A DNA stretch of 64,000 nt from Alloyangia pacifica (GTDB lineage Bacteria; Pseudomonadota; Alphaproteobacteria; Rhodobacterales; Rhodobacteraceae). The stretch is from NCBI RefSeq assembly GCF_020524285.1, contig NZ_JAIVKX010000003.1, positions 310,001 to 374,000 of the forward strand. The letters run 5' to 3'. Shown piece by piece: positions 17,635 to 28,118 of the stretch. How positions within the stretch are numbered: position 1 is the first letter of the stretch; each line of letters opens with the position of its first letter. The notes beneath the pieces were generated by a model that saw only the letters and a list, made by a program, of their open reading frames with translations, was not told the DNA's origin and ran no database searches. Both the position numbers and the translations under genes were made by a program.

Positions 17635-20600
17635 ATGCCCTATGACACCCTGTCCGACCTGCGCGCCGAAATGGATGCCGCAACCTACGCCGATGAAGCC
17701 CTGACTATCGCCCGCCTGCGCGATCTCGCCGCGCTGAGCGAAGGCGACCGCGCCAGGATCAACGCCAGGGGCGCCGATCTGGTCCGCGCCATCCGCTCCA
17801 GCGCCAAGCCGGGGCTGATGGAGGTCTTCCTCGCCGAATACGGCCTCTCGACCGACGAGGGCATCGCCCTGATGTGCCTCGCCGAAGCGCTGCTGCGCGT
17901 GCCCGATGCCGAGACCATCGACGCGCTGATCGAGGACAAGATCGCCCCATCGGACTGGGGCAAGCACATGGGCCGTTCGACCTCGCCACTGGTCAACGCC
18001 TCGACCTGGGCGCTGCTGCTCACCGGCAAGGTGCTCGACCCGAACCAGCGCCCCGGTCCCGTCGGCCACCTGCGCTCGGCCGTACGCCGGCTCGGCGAGC
18101 CGGTGATCCGCAAGGCCGTGGGCCGGGCGATGAAGGAGATGGGCGCGCAGTTCGTGCTGGGCGAGACCATCCAGAGCGCCATGAAGCGCGGCGCGCAGAT
18201 GGAGGCCAAGGGCTACACCTACAGCTACGACATGCTCGGCGAGGCCGCCCGCACCGAGCCCGACGCCCTGCGTTACTTCAAGGCCTATGCCGATGCGATC
18301 AAGGCGATCGGCACGGCCGCCAAGAAGGACGACCTGCGCGACAACCCCGGCATCTCGGTAAAGCTTTCGGCGCTCTACGCGCGCTACGAGGAAGGCCAGC
18401 ATGACGACGTCATGCGCGTGCTCGTTCCGCGTCTCGTCGAGCTGTGCGAAATGGCGGCCAAGTCGAAGATCGGCCTCAACATCGACGCCGAGGAGGCCGA
18501 CCGCCTCGCGATCTCGCTCGACGTGATCGAGGCGGCGCTCGCGGCACCCACGCTGGCCGGCTGGGACGGCTTCGGCGTGGTGGTGCAGGCCTATGGCAAG
18601 CGCGCCAGCCAGACGCTCGACTGGCTCTATGCCACCGCCAAGCGGCTCGACCGCAAGATGATGGTGCGCCTGGTGAAAGGCGCCTATTGGGACATGGAGA
18701 TCAAGCGTGCGCAGGTCATGGGGCTGGAGGATTTCCCGGTCTTCACCGCCAAGCACAACACCGACATTTCCTACATCGCCAACGCCCGCAAGCTACTGGG
18801 CATGACCGACCGCATCTACCCGCAGTTCGCCGGGCACAACGCGCATACGGTTGCGGCGATCCTCGAGATGGCCGGCGAGGACCGCGACAGCTTCGAGTTC
18901 CAGCGCCTGCACGGCATGGGCGAGCGGCTGCACGAGATCGTGCACGACCAGGAAAAGACCCGCTGCCGCATCTACGCGCCGGTCGGCGCGCACCGCGACC
19001 TGCTGGCCTATCTCGTCCGCCGCCTGCTGGAGAACGGCGCCAACAGCTCCTTCGTCAACCAGATCGTCGACGAGAGCGTGCCGCCCGAGACCGTCGCCGC
19101 CGACCCCTTCTCGGCCGAAGACACCCGCAGCCTCGCCCGCGGCCCCGAGCTGTTCCAGCCCGAGCGCGCCAACTCCGAGGGCTTCGACCTCACCGACCGC
19201 CCGACCATCGAGCGCGTCGAGAGCGCCCGTGCGCCCTTCGAGAGCACCGTCTGGAAGGCCGGTCCGCTGCTCGCCGTCGAGGCCCCCACGGGCGCGACCG
19301 AGGATGTGCTGAACCCCGCGACCCTCGCCAAGACCGGCGAGATCACCTGGGCCAGCGCCGAGACCGTGGCCGCCGCCGCTGCCGCTGCCCAGCCCTGGAC
19401 CGCCGCGCCCCAGGAGCGCGCCGCGATCCTGAACAGGGCCGCGGACCTCTACGAGGCGCACTTCGGCGAGTTCTTCGCCCTGCTCGCCCGCGAGGCCGGC
19501 AAGACACAGCTCGACGCCGTCGCCGAGCTACGCGAGGCGGTCGACTTCCTGCGCTACTACGCCGCCCGCGCGGACGGCGCCGCACCGCAGGGCGTCTTCG
19601 CCTGCATCAGCCCGTGGAACTTCCCGCTGGCGATCTTCACCGGCCAGCTCTCCGCCGCGCTGGCGGCCGGCAATGCCGTGCTCGCCAAGCCCGCCGAACA
19701 GACCTCGCTGATCGCCCATCGCGCGGTCGAGCTGCTGCATGAGGCCGGTGTGCCCGCGTCGGCCCTGCAACTGCTGCCCGGCGCCGGGGACGTGGGTGCC
19801 GCGCTGACCTCGAACCCGGCGATCAAGGGAGTCGCCTTCACCGGCTCGACCGAGACCGCGCAGATCATTCACAGGTCGATCGCCAAGCACCTCGCCCCGG
19901 GCACGCCCTTCATCGCCGAGACCGGCGGTCTCAACGCGATGATCGTCGACAGCACCGCGCTGCCCGAACAGGCCGTGCGCGCCATCGTCGAGTCGGCCTT
20001 CCAGTCGGCGGGCCAGCGCTGCTCGGCGCTGCGCTGCCTCTACGTGCAGGAAGACATCGCCCCGCATTTCATCGAAATGCTGAAGGGCGCGATGGACGTG
20101 CTGAAGCCCGGCACCCCCTGGCACCTCTCGACCGACCTCGGCCCGGTGATCGACGCCGAAGCCAAGGCGGGCATCCTCGCCCATGTCGAGACGGCCCGCG
20201 GTGAGGGCCGCCTGATGCACGAGATCGCCATCCCCGGCGAGGGATATTTCGTCGCCCCCGCGCTGATCAAGGTCGGCGGCATCGACGATCTGGAGCGCGA
20301 GATCTTCGGCCCGATCCTGCATGTCGCGACCTTCAAGTCGACCGAGCTCGACGCGGTGATCGACCGGATCAACGCCCGCGGCTACGGGCTGACCTTCGGT
20401 CTGCAGACCCGCATCGACGACCGCGTGCAGCACGTCACCGAGCGCGTGCATGCCGGCAATATCTACGTGAACCGCAACCAGATCGGCGCCATCGTCGGCA
20501 GCCAGCCCTTCGGCGGCGAGGGCCTCTCGGGCACCGGCCCCAAGGCCGGCGGCCCGCTCTACGTCGACCGCTTCCGCGTCCACCCAGCGCCGCGGGCAGG

Positions 20601-21063
20601 CACCGCCTGGAGCACCGACGAGGTCCCGGCCCGGCTCGAGCAGGCGCTGGCGAATGCCGGTTGCGCGCCGCAGCCCGAGCGCCGCGACCTGCCCGGCCCG
20701 ACCGGCGAGGCGAACCAGTACATGACGCTGGCGCGCGAGCCCGTGCTCTGCATGGGCCCGGGGCAGGAGGCCGCCGAGGCACAGGCCGAGGCGATCCGCG
20801 CGCTCGGCGGCGTGGCGATCACCGCCCACGGCAGGATCGCACCGGAACTGCTGGCGACGCTCGCGGGCATCTCCGCTGCGCTCTGGTGGGGTGAGGCCGC
20901 CGAGGCCGCGGCCTACCGTCGGGCGCTGGCCGGCCGCGAGGGGCCGATCCTGACGCTGATCACCGGCGCGCCGGACAAGGGCCATGCCCGCGCCGAGCGC
21001 CACGTCTGCATCGACACCACCGCCTCCGGCGGCAACGCCGCGCTGCTCGGCGGCAACATGTAA
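17635..21063 (+). CDS. putA: Bifunctional proline dehydrogenase / P5C dehydrogenase PutA
   Basis: 1142 residues. PutA oxidises proline to pyrroline-5-carboxylate with FAD and then to glutamate with NAD. No N-terminal ribbon-helix-helix DNA-binding domain is present, so this is the non-repressor type and regulation falls to PutR. The proline dehydrogenase barrel covers about 30-480 (GLNIDAEEADRL, MVRLVKGAYWDMEIKRAQ). The aldehyde dehydrogenase follows: ISPWNFPLAIFTGQ, VAFTGSTETAQ, ETGGLNAMIVD (general-base Glu) and SAGQRCSALRC with catalytic Cys near 789, then NIYVNRNQIGAIVGSQPFGG. About 110 residues of C-terminal extension follow. The strong terminator at 21102 closes the unit. Confidence 0.97.
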   Translation: MPYDTLSDLRAEMDAATYADEALTIARLRDLAALSEGDRARINARGADLVRAIRSSAKPGLMEVFLAEYGLSTDEGIALMCLAEALLRVPDAETIDALIEDKIAPSDWGKHMGRSTSPLVNASTWALLLTGKVLDPNQRPGPVGHLRSAVRRLGEPVIRKAVGRAMKEMGAQFVLGETIQSAMKRGAQMEAKGYTYSYDMLGEAARTEPDALRYFKAYADAIKAIGTAAKKDDLRDNPGISVKLSALYARYEEGQHDDVMRVLVPRLVELCEMAAKSKIGLNIDAEEADRLAISLDVIEAALAAPTLAGWDGFGVVVQAYGKRASQTLDWLYATAKRLDRKMMVRLVKGAYWDMEIKRAQVMGLEDFPVFTAKHNTDISYIANARKLLGMTDRIYPQFAGHNAHTVAAILEMAGEDRDSFEFQRLHGMGERLHEIVHDQEKTRCRIYAPVGAHRDLLAYLVRRLLENGANSSFVNQIVDESVPPETVAADPFSAEDTRSLARGPELFQPERANSEGFDLTDRPTIERVESARAPFESTVWKAGPLLAVEAPTGATEDVLNPATLAKTGEITWASAETVAAAAAAAQPWTAAPQERAAILNRAADLYEAHFGEFFALLAREAGKTQLDAVAELREAVDFLRYYAARADGAAPQGVFACISPWNFPLAIFTGQLSAALAAGNAVLAKPAEQTSLIAHRAVELLHEAGVPASALQLLPGAGDVGAALTSNPAIKGVAFTGSTETAQIIHRSIAKHLAPGTPFIAETGGLNAMIVDSTALPEQAVRAIVESAFQSAGQRCSALRCLYVQEDIAPHFIEMLKGAMDVLKPGTPWHLSTDLGPVIDAEAKAGILAHVETARGEGRLMHEIAIPGEGYFVAPALIKVGGIDDLEREIFGPILHVATFKSTELDAVIDRINARGYGLTFGLQTRIDDRVQHVTERVHAGNIYVNRNQIGAIVGSQPFGGEGLSGTGPKAGGPLYVDRFRVHPAPRAGTAWSTDEVPARLEQALANAGCAPQPERRDLPGPTGEANQYMTLAREPVLCMGPGQEAAEAQAEAIRALGGVAITAHGRIAPELLATLAGISAALWWGEAAEAAAYRRALAGREGPILTLITGAPDKGHARAERHVCIDTTASGGNAALLGGNM

Positions 21064-21101
21064 CAGGGTCGCCCCGGACATCTGGGCCGTTCCTGTTTCC
21101 C

Positions 21102-21134
21102 AAGCGCCCCCGCAGCCACTGCGGGGGCGCTTTT
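21102..21134 (+). terminator. Rho-independent terminator of putA
   Basis: A 13-bp perfect stem AAGCGCCCCCGCA / TGCGGGGGCGCTT with a GCCAC loop ends in TTTT, 38 bases after the putA stop. Confidence 0.93.
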
Positions 21135-21267
21135 GCGTGCAAGGTACCGCCGGGAAACCCATCGATTTCGCAGCAATCTCCGGCCCCGCGAAGGGTTTGT
21201 TTACCCCCCGCTGCTAGCCAAGACATGTCCGGCGCGCCCCGCGCCCCGTCTCAAGCAGGAATGGGTC

Positions 21268-23151
21268 ATGAGCAGGTTCTCCATCCGCGTACAATTGCTG
21301 ATCCTCGGATCGGTCTTCATGCTGCTGACGCTGTCCCTTGCCCTGGCATCGGGCTTCATCCAGATGCGCATGTCGGGCAGCCTCGACTTCGGCAATGATC
21401 TCCGTCGCCAGAACTCCGTGCTGAACACCATCCAGGCACAGATCGACCATTCCGGCCTCGCGATCCTGCACTACGAACATGGCGGCATCGAACCGCTCGA
21501 CCAGCTGCGCAACGACCTCCTGGCGGTCCAGACATTGGTGGAGGAAAATGCCGAAGCCTTCATGCAGCCCGCCTCGGCCGAGGCCCGGCGCCCGGAATTC
21601 CTGACCCGCCTGCAGGCGGTCGCCGCGCTGACAAAGGGCCTCGTGCCGCAGATCGACACCCTGACGATCCCCGGCTTCACCATCTTCGAGCGCGACAATC
21701 ACATCAGCACCGTTCTCCTCCCCGCCATCGACAAGGCACGCAAGGAGATCACCGCCATGCGCGAAGAACTCCACATTGCCGCCGGCCGGGCCGAGGAGCG
21801 GGCCACCGAGGCTGTCGACACCGGGCTGCTCATGCTGGTCGGCGCAAACGCGGTGGCCGTGGCGCTCTCGCTCGTCTGCGTCCTCATCTTCGGCAGGCTG
21901 CTCGCCAGCCCGTTCCAGACCGCTGCCGGCGCGGTGCAACGCATTGCGCAGGGCGACTACGCGTCCGAGATCGAAGGGCAGAACCGCGGAGACGAGGCCG
22001 GTTCGATCGCACGCAACCTGGAAGAGCTGCGCGGTCGGCTGCTGCAGGCGGACGAGAACTCCGCGCAGGAACGCGCGGCCAATGACCGCCGCCTCGGTCT
22101 TTTCCAGTCCCTCGGCGCCGCGATGGGCAGTCTCTCGCGCGGAGAGACCGGCCACCGCCTCGACCCCGAGGAGTGGCGCAGCCTCGACCAGGGGGCCGTG
22201 CAGCTCTGCGAGGATTTCAACGCGCTCTCCGACGGGATCAGCACATTGGTCAATTCGCTGCGCACCTCCGCCGACACGGTTCAGCGCAACTCCAAGGAGC
22301 TCTCGTCGATGTCGCGCGACATGTCGCGCCGCTCCGAGGTGCAGGCCGCCACGCTCGAGGAATCCGCCGCGGCGCTCGAACAGCTCTCCTCCAGTGTCCG
22401 GGCCGCCGCCGACCGCGCCGAGGACGCCGACCGCCGCGTCGGCGAAGGCCGCCGCCGGGCCGAGGAAGGTGGCGCGGTGATGGAAAAGGCGCTCTCGGCC
22501 ATGGGCTCCATTGCCGCCTCCTCCGACCAGATCACTCAGATCATCGGCGTCATCGACGACATCGCCTTCCAGACCAATCTCCTGGCACTCAACGCCGGGG
22601 TCGAGGCCGCGCGCGCCGGCGAGTCGGGCAAGGGCTTTTCCGTCGTCGCCTCCGAAGTCCGCTCCCTGGCGCAGCGCGCGTCTGAATCCGCGCGCGAGAT
22701 CAAGGCGCTTGTCTCCAACAGCTCGCAGCAGGTCAAGGATGGCGGGCAGCTCGTGGAACAGACCGGCACCGCGCTTTCGGACATCGTGCGCAACGTCAGC
22801 GAGGTCTCCGATCTCGTGGCCGAAATCGCCACCGCGGCCAAGGAGCAGGCCGCCGGCCTGCAGGAAATCAACGTCGGCGTCGCCGAACTCGACAAGGTCA
22901 CTCAGCAGAACGCTGCCATGGTCGGCGAAACCAGCACCGCCAGCGACCAGCTCAACAGCGAGGCGGACCGGTTGCTGTCGCAGCTCAACCGCTTCTCCGG
23001 CACCGATGTCCCGGAGTCCTCCGAGGTCACGCCCCTCGCCGTGCCCATCGAAGACTTCGAACCCGCACCGCCATCAATACCCGCATCGACAAGACCGGCC
23101 GCCGCACCCCGCGCCGCCGTGGGCGACGATGTCAGCTGGGAGGAGTTCTAA
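21268..23151 (+). CDS. Methyl-accepting chemotaxis protein with C-terminal WEEF tether
   Basis: 627 residues from ATG 21268 (CAGGA upstream). Membrane helix 1 at about 8-30, a helical periplasmic sensor (31-185) without recognised ligand motif, helix 2 at about 186-209, HAMP to about 262, then a long cytoplasmic signalling hairpin. The hairpin tip is [20 protein letters not shown], then [20 protein letters not shown]. The last residues, SWEEF, match the xWxxF pentapeptide that docks CheR/CheB on receptors. No che genes lie in the window. Placed directly behind putA, but the putA terminator intervenes, so a link to proline sensing is only suggestive. Confidence 0.93.
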   Translation: MSRFSIRVQLLILGSVFMLLTLSLALASGFIQMRMSGSLDFGNDLRRQNSVLNTIQAQIDHSGLAILHYEHGGIEPLDQLRNDLLAVQTLVEENAEAFMQPASAEARRPEFLTRLQAVAALTKGLVPQIDTLTIPGFTIFERDNHISTVLLPAIDKARKEITAMREELHIAAGRAEERATEAVDTGLLMLVGANAVAVALSLVCVLIFGRLLASPFQTAAGAVQRIAQGDYASEIEGQNRGDEAGSIARNLEELRGRLLQADENSAQERAANDRRLGLFQSLGAAMGSLSRGETGHRLDPEEWRSLDQGAVQLCEDFNALSDGISTLVNSLRTSADTVQRNSKELSSMSRDMSRRSEVQAATLEESAAALEQLSSSVRAAADRAEDADRRVGEGRRRAEEGGAVMEKALSAMGSIAASSDQITQIIGVIDDIAFQTNLLALNAGVEAARAGESGKGFSVVASEVRSLAQRASESAREIKALVSNSSQQVKDGGQLVEQTGTALSDIVRNVSEVSDLVAEIATAAKEQAAGLQEINVGVAELDKVTQQNAAMVGETSTASDQLNSEADRLLSQLNRFSGTDVPESSEVTPLAVPIEDFEPAPPSIPASTRPAAAPRAAVGDDVSWEEF

Positions 23152-23394
23152 GAGCAGACGCCCCCGCCTCCGACGTCCAACACCGGCGCCCCTCCCGCTC
23201 TCGAGACTTCCACAGCCGAGTACAGGGCGGTTTTTGCGGCAGGGCTGACGGAGCGCGCGACTTTCAACGCCGCTGGTGCCTAGGCGCCCCCGAGCAAAAG
23301 AACCGCCGGTCAGCAGGGCCAACGCGCCATTCAGACATTCGGACGTCCGAGTGCGCCACGGAACAGCAGTGCGCCGCCCAGCGACCGCTGCGCC

Positions 23395-24495
23395 TCAGCC
23401 GATGTGGCCGCGATTGGCGCCGACCTGGCCGCGATGCAGCAGCAGGTGATCCAGAATCACGCAGGCCATCATCGCCTCGCCCACCGGCACCGCCCGGATG
23501 CCTACACATGGATCATGCCGGCCCTTGGTGACGATCTCGGTTTCCTCGCCAGTCACGGTCAGCGTCTTGCGCGGGGTCAGGATCGAGGATGTCGGCTTCA
23601 CCGCGAAGCGCACCACCACGTCCTGCCCGGTGGAGATCCCGCCGAGGATCCCGCCCGCGTGGTTCGAGCTGTAGACCGGCCCGTCCGGCCCCATGGTGAT
23701 CTCGTCGGCGTTCTCGGTGCCGGTCAGCGTCGCCGCCGCCATGCCCTCGCCGATCTCCACGGCCTTCACCGCGTTGATCGACATCATCGCCGACGCGAGG
23801 TCGGTGTCGAGCTTGCCGTAGATCGGCGCCCCGAGCCCTGCCGGCACTCCGCGCGCGGTGACCTCGATCACTGCGCCGACACTGTCACCGGACTTGCGCA
23901 GCCCGTCGAGGTAATCCGCCCAGCCCTCGGCCGCCTCCGCGTCGGGGCACCAGAAGGGGTTGCGCGAGATCTCGTCCCAGTCGAAGCGCGCCCGGTCGAT
24001 GGCTTCCGGCCCCATCTGCACCATGTAGCCGGTGATCTGCAGCCCCGGTGCCAGCTCGGCCAGCGCCGCGCGCGCGAGGCCGCCCGCCGCCACCCGCGCC
24101 GCCGTCTCGCGCGCCGAGGAGCGGCCGCCGCCGCGATAGTCGCGAAGCCCGTACTTCTGGAAATAGGTGATGTCGGCATGGCCCGGGCGGAACTTCGCGG
24201 CGATCTCGGAATAGTCCTTCGAACGCTGGTCGGTGTTCTCGATCATCAGCTGCACCGGCGTGCCGGTGGTCTGACCCTCGAAAACCCCCGAGAGGATCCT
24301 CACCGCATCGGGTTCGCGACGCTGGGTGGTGTACTTGTTCTGACCCGGCTTGCGCAGGTCGAGCCAGTGCTGCAGCGCCGCCTCGTCGATCGGCACGCCC
24401 GGCGGGCAGCCATCGACCGTGGCGCCAAGCGCCGGACCATGGCTCTCGCCCCATGTGGTCACGCGGAAGAGATGGCCGAAGGTGTTGAGGCTCAT
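23395..24495 (-). CDS. aroC: Chorismate synthase AroC
   Basis: 366 residues, CAGGAGA ribosome site. AroC makes chorismate from EPSP using reduced FMN, the last shikimate-pathway step. Signatures: [18 protein letters not shown] at 16-33, [34 protein letters not shown] and [18 protein letters not shown], then the late DALRAxP-type [17 protein letters not shown]. Single gene, divergent from the thiamine operon. Confidence 0.97.
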   Translation of the reverse strand: MSLNTFGHLFRVTTWGESHGPALGATVDGCPPGVPIDEAALQHWLDLRKPGQNKYTTQRREPDAVRILSGVFEGQTTGTPVQLMIENTDQRSKDYSEIAAKFRPGHADITYFQKYGLRDYRGGGRSSARETAARVAAGGLARAALAELAPGLQITGYMVQMGPEAIDRARFDWDEISRNPFWCPDAEAAEGWADYLDGLRKSGDSVGAVIEVTARGVPAGLGAPIYGKLDTDLASAMMSINAVKAVEIGEGMAAATLTGTENADEITMGPDGPVYSSNHAGGILGGISTGQDVVVRFAVKPTSSILTPRKTLTVTGEETEIVTKGRHDPCVGIRAVPVGEAMMACVILDHLLLHRGQVGANRGHIG

Positions 24496-24705
24496 GGTCG
24501 TGTCTCCTGTGTCGTGCCGTCCGGGTGAAAGCGGCGAACGCCCGCGCCGCGGGCCTGCCTTTCAGGCCAGTCTGTTAGGCCAGAGTGGCCCATGCCTCAA
24601 GGGAATTGTCTCGCGGCCTGGGCTCTGCCGCCGCGCCTGCCGCGCCAGCGCGCCAAGAGGCAAATCACCTTGCCAGACGCCCCCGCCGCGGCTAGGTCTT
24701 GCGCT

Positions 24706-24796
24706 ACCTCGGGGTGCCGCGCCGCGCAAGCGCCGGCTGAGATGCGATCCGCGAACCCGTTGAACCTGACCCGGTTAACACCGGCGGAGGGAAGGT
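24706..24796 (+). promoter_or_regulatory. TPP riboswitch (THI element)
   Basis: All conserved blocks are present in order: CTCGGGGTGCC at 24709, GGCTGAGAT at 24736 (the CUGAGA pyrimidine-sensing helix), ACCCGTTGAACCTGACCCGG at 24755, then GGTTAACACCGGCGGAGGGAAGG split across 24773-24795. ACC/GGT close P1. It lies 63 bases upstream of thiB. Expected to shut off thiamine uptake when TPP is bound, probably by masking the GGAGG-like site before 24860, since no T-run terminator follows. Confidence 0.95.
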
Positions 24797-24859
24797 CACG
24801 GCCCGGGCGCAGCGCCCATCGGCCCGTCTTGCCCTCTCGCCGCAAATTTGGAGGATGCC

Positions 24860-25840
24860 ATGAAGGCCATCAGTTTTGCAGCGGGATGTCTCTTTGCCAG
24901 CACGGCGCTGGCGCAGGAGAACGTTCTGACCGTCTACGCGGGCGACTACGTCGTCTCGGAATGGGGCCCCGGCCCGAAGATCGAGGAGCTGTTCGAGGCA
25001 CGCTGCGGCTGCGACCTGCAGTTCCAGCCGGGCGACCTGCTGCCCCGCCTCCTGCTCGAGGGCGACCGGACCGAGGCCGACGTCGTCTTCGGCCTGAACA
25101 CGGACGTCACCAAGAAGGCGCGCGAGAGCGGCCTCTTCGCGCCACATGGGGTGGACCTCTCGCCGCTGACCCTGCCGATCGACTGGACCGACGACACCTT
25201 CCTTCCATACAACTACGGCGAGACGGCCTTTGTCTATGACACCACCCGTCTGCCCGAACCGCCGGCGAGCTTCGACGCGCTGCTCGACGCGCCCGACGAC
25301 CTGAAGATCGTCATCCAGGACCCGCGCAGCTCGATCTCGGGCCTCGCGCTGGCGCTTTGGGTGCAGTCCATCTACGGCGACGAGGCCGAAGACGCCTGGC
25401 GCAAGCTGGCGCCGAAAATCCTCACCGTCACCAAGGGCTGGTCGGAAAGCTACGGGCTGTTCACCGACGGCGAGGCCGACATGGTGCTGAGCTACACCAC
25501 CTCGCCCGCCTACCACATCATTGCCGAGGACGATCACACCAAGAAGGCGCTGATCTTCCCCGAGGGGAACTATTTCATGGTCGAACTGGCCGCCAAGGTC
25601 GCCACCACCGACCAGCCCGAGTTGGCGCAGGAGTTCATGGAGTTCATCTTGACCCCGGAATTCCAGCAGATGATCGCCACCGGCAACTGGTCCTTCCCGG
25701 CCGCCCTGCCGCACGACCAGTGGCCCGAGGGCTTCAAGGAGCTCGAGCTGCCGAGCAAGGTCCTGTTCTACTCCGAGGACGAGGCCGCCGCCCTGCGCGA
25801 CGAGGCCATCGAGGCATGGCGCCGCGGCCTCTCGCAGTAA
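24860..25840 (+). CDS. thiB: Thiamine-binding periplasmic protein ThiB
   Basis: 326 residues from ATG 24860 with GGAGG upstream. Signal peptide about 1-18, cleaved at ALA|QE. ThiB captures thiamine and TPP in the periplasm for ThiPQ. Sequence fits the family: LTVYAGDYVVSEWGPGPKIE, LPYNYGETAFVYDT, IQDPRSSISGLALALWV, VTKGWSESYGLFTDGEADMV. First gene behind the TPP riboswitch; its last 25 bases overlap the thiP start, implying translational coupling. Confidence 0.95.
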   Translation: MKAISFAAGCLFASTALAQENVLTVYAGDYVVSEWGPGPKIEELFEARCGCDLQFQPGDLLPRLLLEGDRTEADVVFGLNTDVTKKARESGLFAPHGVDLSPLTLPIDWTDDTFLPYNYGETAFVYDTTRLPEPPASFDALLDAPDDLKIVIQDPRSSISGLALALWVQSIYGDEAEDAWRKLAPKILTVTKGWSESYGLFTDGEADMVLSYTTSPAYHIIAEDDHTKKALIFPEGNYFMVELAAKVATTDQPELAQEFMEFILTPEFQQMIATGNWSFPAALPHDQWPEGFKELELPSKVLFYSEDEAAALRDEAIEAWRRGLSQ

Positions 25841-27345
25841 GCGCCGCGCTGATTGCGGCGGGGCTGGTGCTGGCCCTGGTGCTCGGCCCGGTCGCCGCGG
25901 TGCTGGCGCGCGCCGGAGGCTGGGGCACGCTCGGCCCCGGCGACTGGCAGGCGCTGCGCTTCACGCTCTGGCAATCGCTGCTCTCGGCGGCCTTCTCGGT
26001 CTCGCTGGCGATCCCCGTCGCCCGCGCGCTGGCGCGGCGGCGCTTCCCGGGACGAGGCCTGCTGATCTCGCTGCTGGGCGCCCCCTTCATCCTGCCGACC
26101 ATCGTGGCGGTGCTCGGGCTGATCGCGGTCTTCGGGCAGAACGGCATGGTCAACGGGGCGCTGCGCGGGCTTGGCCTGTCCGGGTTCAGCATCTACGGGC
26201 TGCACGGCGTGGTGCTGGCGCATGTCTTCTTCAATCTGCCACTGGCGGTGAGGCTGCTGTTGCAGGGCTGGCTGGCGATCCCCGCCGAGCGCTTCCGGCT
26301 CTCCGCGTCACTCGGCCTCTCTCCATTTGCCATGTTTCGCACGCTGGAACTGCCGATGCTGCTGCGCATCGCGCCCGGGGCCTTCGCGGTGATCTTCGTC
26401 ATCTGCCTGTCGAGCTTCGCCGTGGCGCTGACGCTGGGCGGCGGGCCGCGCGCCACGACGGTGGAGCTGGCGATCTACCAGGCGGTGCGTTTCGAGTTCG
26501 ACCTCGGCCGGGCGGCGCTGCTCTCGGTGATCCAGCTCGGCCTTGCGCTGCTGGCCGGGCTGGTGGCACTGCGGCTCGGCACCGGCGGCGGCTTCGGTTC
26601 GGGGCTGGACCGGATCGTGACTCGCTGGGACGGCCGCACCGGCGTGCCACGCCTCATGGACGCCGCGTGGGTCGTCCTCGCCGCGCTCTTCCTGCTCACC
26701 CCGCTCGGGATGGTCGTCGCGCGCGGCCTGCCGGGGCTGGCACAACTCGGCACCGGATCATGGGAGGCCGCGTGGAACTCGCTGACCGTGGCGCTGGCCT
26801 CGACGCTGCTCTGCCTTGCCTGGGCGCTGCCGCTCTCGACCCGCTGGGGCGAATGGGTGGGGCTCGTCGGCATCGCGGTCTCACCGCTGGTGCTGGGCAC
26901 CGGGCTTTTCCTGATCGTGCGACCCTTCGCCAATCCGCTGTCGCTGGCGCTGCCGGTGACCACGCTGGTCAACGCGCTGGTCGCCCTGCCCTTCGCGCTG
27001 CGCATCCTGCGTCCCGAGGCCGAGGCGGTGCGCGCCGATTACGCCCGGCTGGCGATGGCTCTGGGAATGTCGCCGCTGGCCTGGCTCCGGCTGGTGCTGC
27101 TGCCGCGGTTGCGCCGCCCGCTGGGCTTTGCCGCGGGTCTGACCGCGGCGCTGTCGATCGGCGATCTGGGGGTCATCGCGCTCTTTGCCGACCCCGAGCG
27201 GGCGACCCTGCCGCTGCAGGTCTACCGCTTGATGGGCTCCTACCAGATGGAGGCTGCGGCGGGGGCGGCGCTGCTGCTGCTGATCTTCAGCTTCGGGGCC
27301 TTCTGGCTCTGCGACCGGGGAGGCCGCACACATGCTGATACTTGA
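25816..27345 (+). CDS. thiP: Thiamine ABC transporter permease ThiP
   Basis: 509 residues from ATG 25816, inside the end of thiB. About twelve membrane helices in two homologous halves, each with the binding-protein-dependent EAA loop: SLGLSPFAMFRTLELPMLL in the first half, ALGMSPLAWLRLVLLPRLRR in the second. Fused permeases are normal for the ThiP/FbpB type. Forms the inner-membrane channel for ThiB cargo. Overlaps thiQ by 14 bases. Confidence 0.94.
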   Translation: MAPRPLAVSAALIAAGLVLALVLGPVAAVLARAGGWGTLGPGDWQALRFTLWQSLLSAAFSVSLAIPVARALARRRFPGRGLLISLLGAPFILPTIVAVLGLIAVFGQNGMVNGALRGLGLSGFSIYGLHGVVLAHVFFNLPLAVRLLLQGWLAIPAERFRLSASLGLSPFAMFRTLELPMLLRIAPGAFAVIFVICLSSFAVALTLGGGPRATTVELAIYQAVRFEFDLGRAALLSVIQLGLALLAGLVALRLGTGGGFGSGLDRIVTRWDGRTGVPRLMDAAWVVLAALFLLTPLGMVVARGLPGLAQLGTGSWEAAWNSLTVALASTLLCLAWALPLSTRWGEWVGLVGIAVSPLVLGTGLFLIVRPFANPLSLALPVTTLVNALVALPFALRILRPEAEAVRADYARLAMALGMSPLAWLRLVLLPRLRRPLGFAAGLTAALSIGDLGVIALFADPERATLPLQVYRLMGSYQMEAAAGAALLLLIFSFGAFWLCDRGGRTHADT

Positions 27346-28030
27346 GGCCCTGCGCTACACCGAGGGCGACTACAGCCTTTCGGCAGACCTCACGCTCGCT
27401 CCCGGGCGGCGGGTGGCGATCATCGGCCCTTCCGGCGCGGGCAAGTCGACGCTGCTCGACCTGATCGCCGGGTTCCTCGCCCCGAGGGCCGGGCGGCTGC
27501 TCTGGCAGGGGCAGGGCATCACCACCACCCCGCCCGACCGCCGACCCGTGGCCATGCTGTTCCAGGAGAACAACCTCTTCCCGCACCTGAGCCTTGCCCG
27601 GAACCTCGGCCTCGCCCTGCGTCCGGGCGGCGGGCGGCTGTCGACGGAGGAGGCGCAGAAGGTCGAGCAGGCGCTGGACCGGGTCGGCCTTGGTGGCCTG
27701 TCGGCGCGCAAGCCCGGGGCCCTGTCAGGCGGGCAGCAGAGCCGCGCCGCGCTGGCCCGCGTGCTGCTGCAGGCGCGGCCGATCCTCGCGCTCGACGAGC
27801 CCTTCGCGGCGCTGGGACCGGCGCTGAAGGCGCAGATGCTGGACCTGGTACAGGAAGTGGCGAGCGAGCTGGGCGCGCTGGTGCTGCTGGTCAGCCACGA
27901 CCCGCAGGACGCCCGCCGCTTCGCCGAGGAGACGGTGCTGGTGGCGGATGGCGTGGCACATGCCCCTGTTGAGACGCAGGCCCTGTTCAACGCCCCCCCA
28001 GAGGCGCTGCGGGCCTATTTGGGTCAGTAG
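27332..28030 (+). CDS. thiQ: Thiamine ABC transporter ATP-binding protein ThiQ
   Basis: 232 residues. Walker A GPSGAGKST at 32-40, Q-loop LFQENNLFPHLSLARN, signature LSGGQQSRAALARVL, Walker B ILALDEPFAALGP and the switch histidine in LLVSHDPQDARRF. Powers ThiBP. Last gene of thiBPQ; a terminator follows at 28072. Confidence 0.95.
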   Translation: MLILEALRYTEGDYSLSADLTLAPGRRVAIIGPSGAGKSTLLDLIAGFLAPRAGRLLWQGQGITTTPPDRRPVAMLFQENNLFPHLSLARNLGLALRPGGGRLSTEEAQKVEQALDRVGLGGLSARKPGALSGGQQSRAALARVLLQARPILALDEPFAALGPALKAQMLDLVQEVASELGALVLLVSHDPQDARRFAEETVLVADGVAHAPVETQALFNAPPEALRAYLGQ

Positions 28031-28071
28031 TTCAGCGCAAGCCGCGCAAAGTGCTGTCGCGCCCAAAGCAA

Positions 28072-28100
28072 AAGGCCCCGCCGATTGGCGGGGCCTTCTG
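28072..28100. terminator. Bidirectional terminator between thiQ and petC
   Basis: An 11-bp perfect stem AAGGCCCCGCC / GGCGGGGCCTT with a GATT loop; TTCTGTTT follows on the plus strand and TTTTGCTTTGG on the minus strand. It can end both thiBPQ and the convergent petABC transcripts. Confidence 0.88.
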
Positions 28101-28118
28101 TTTCACATCACGCGAAGA

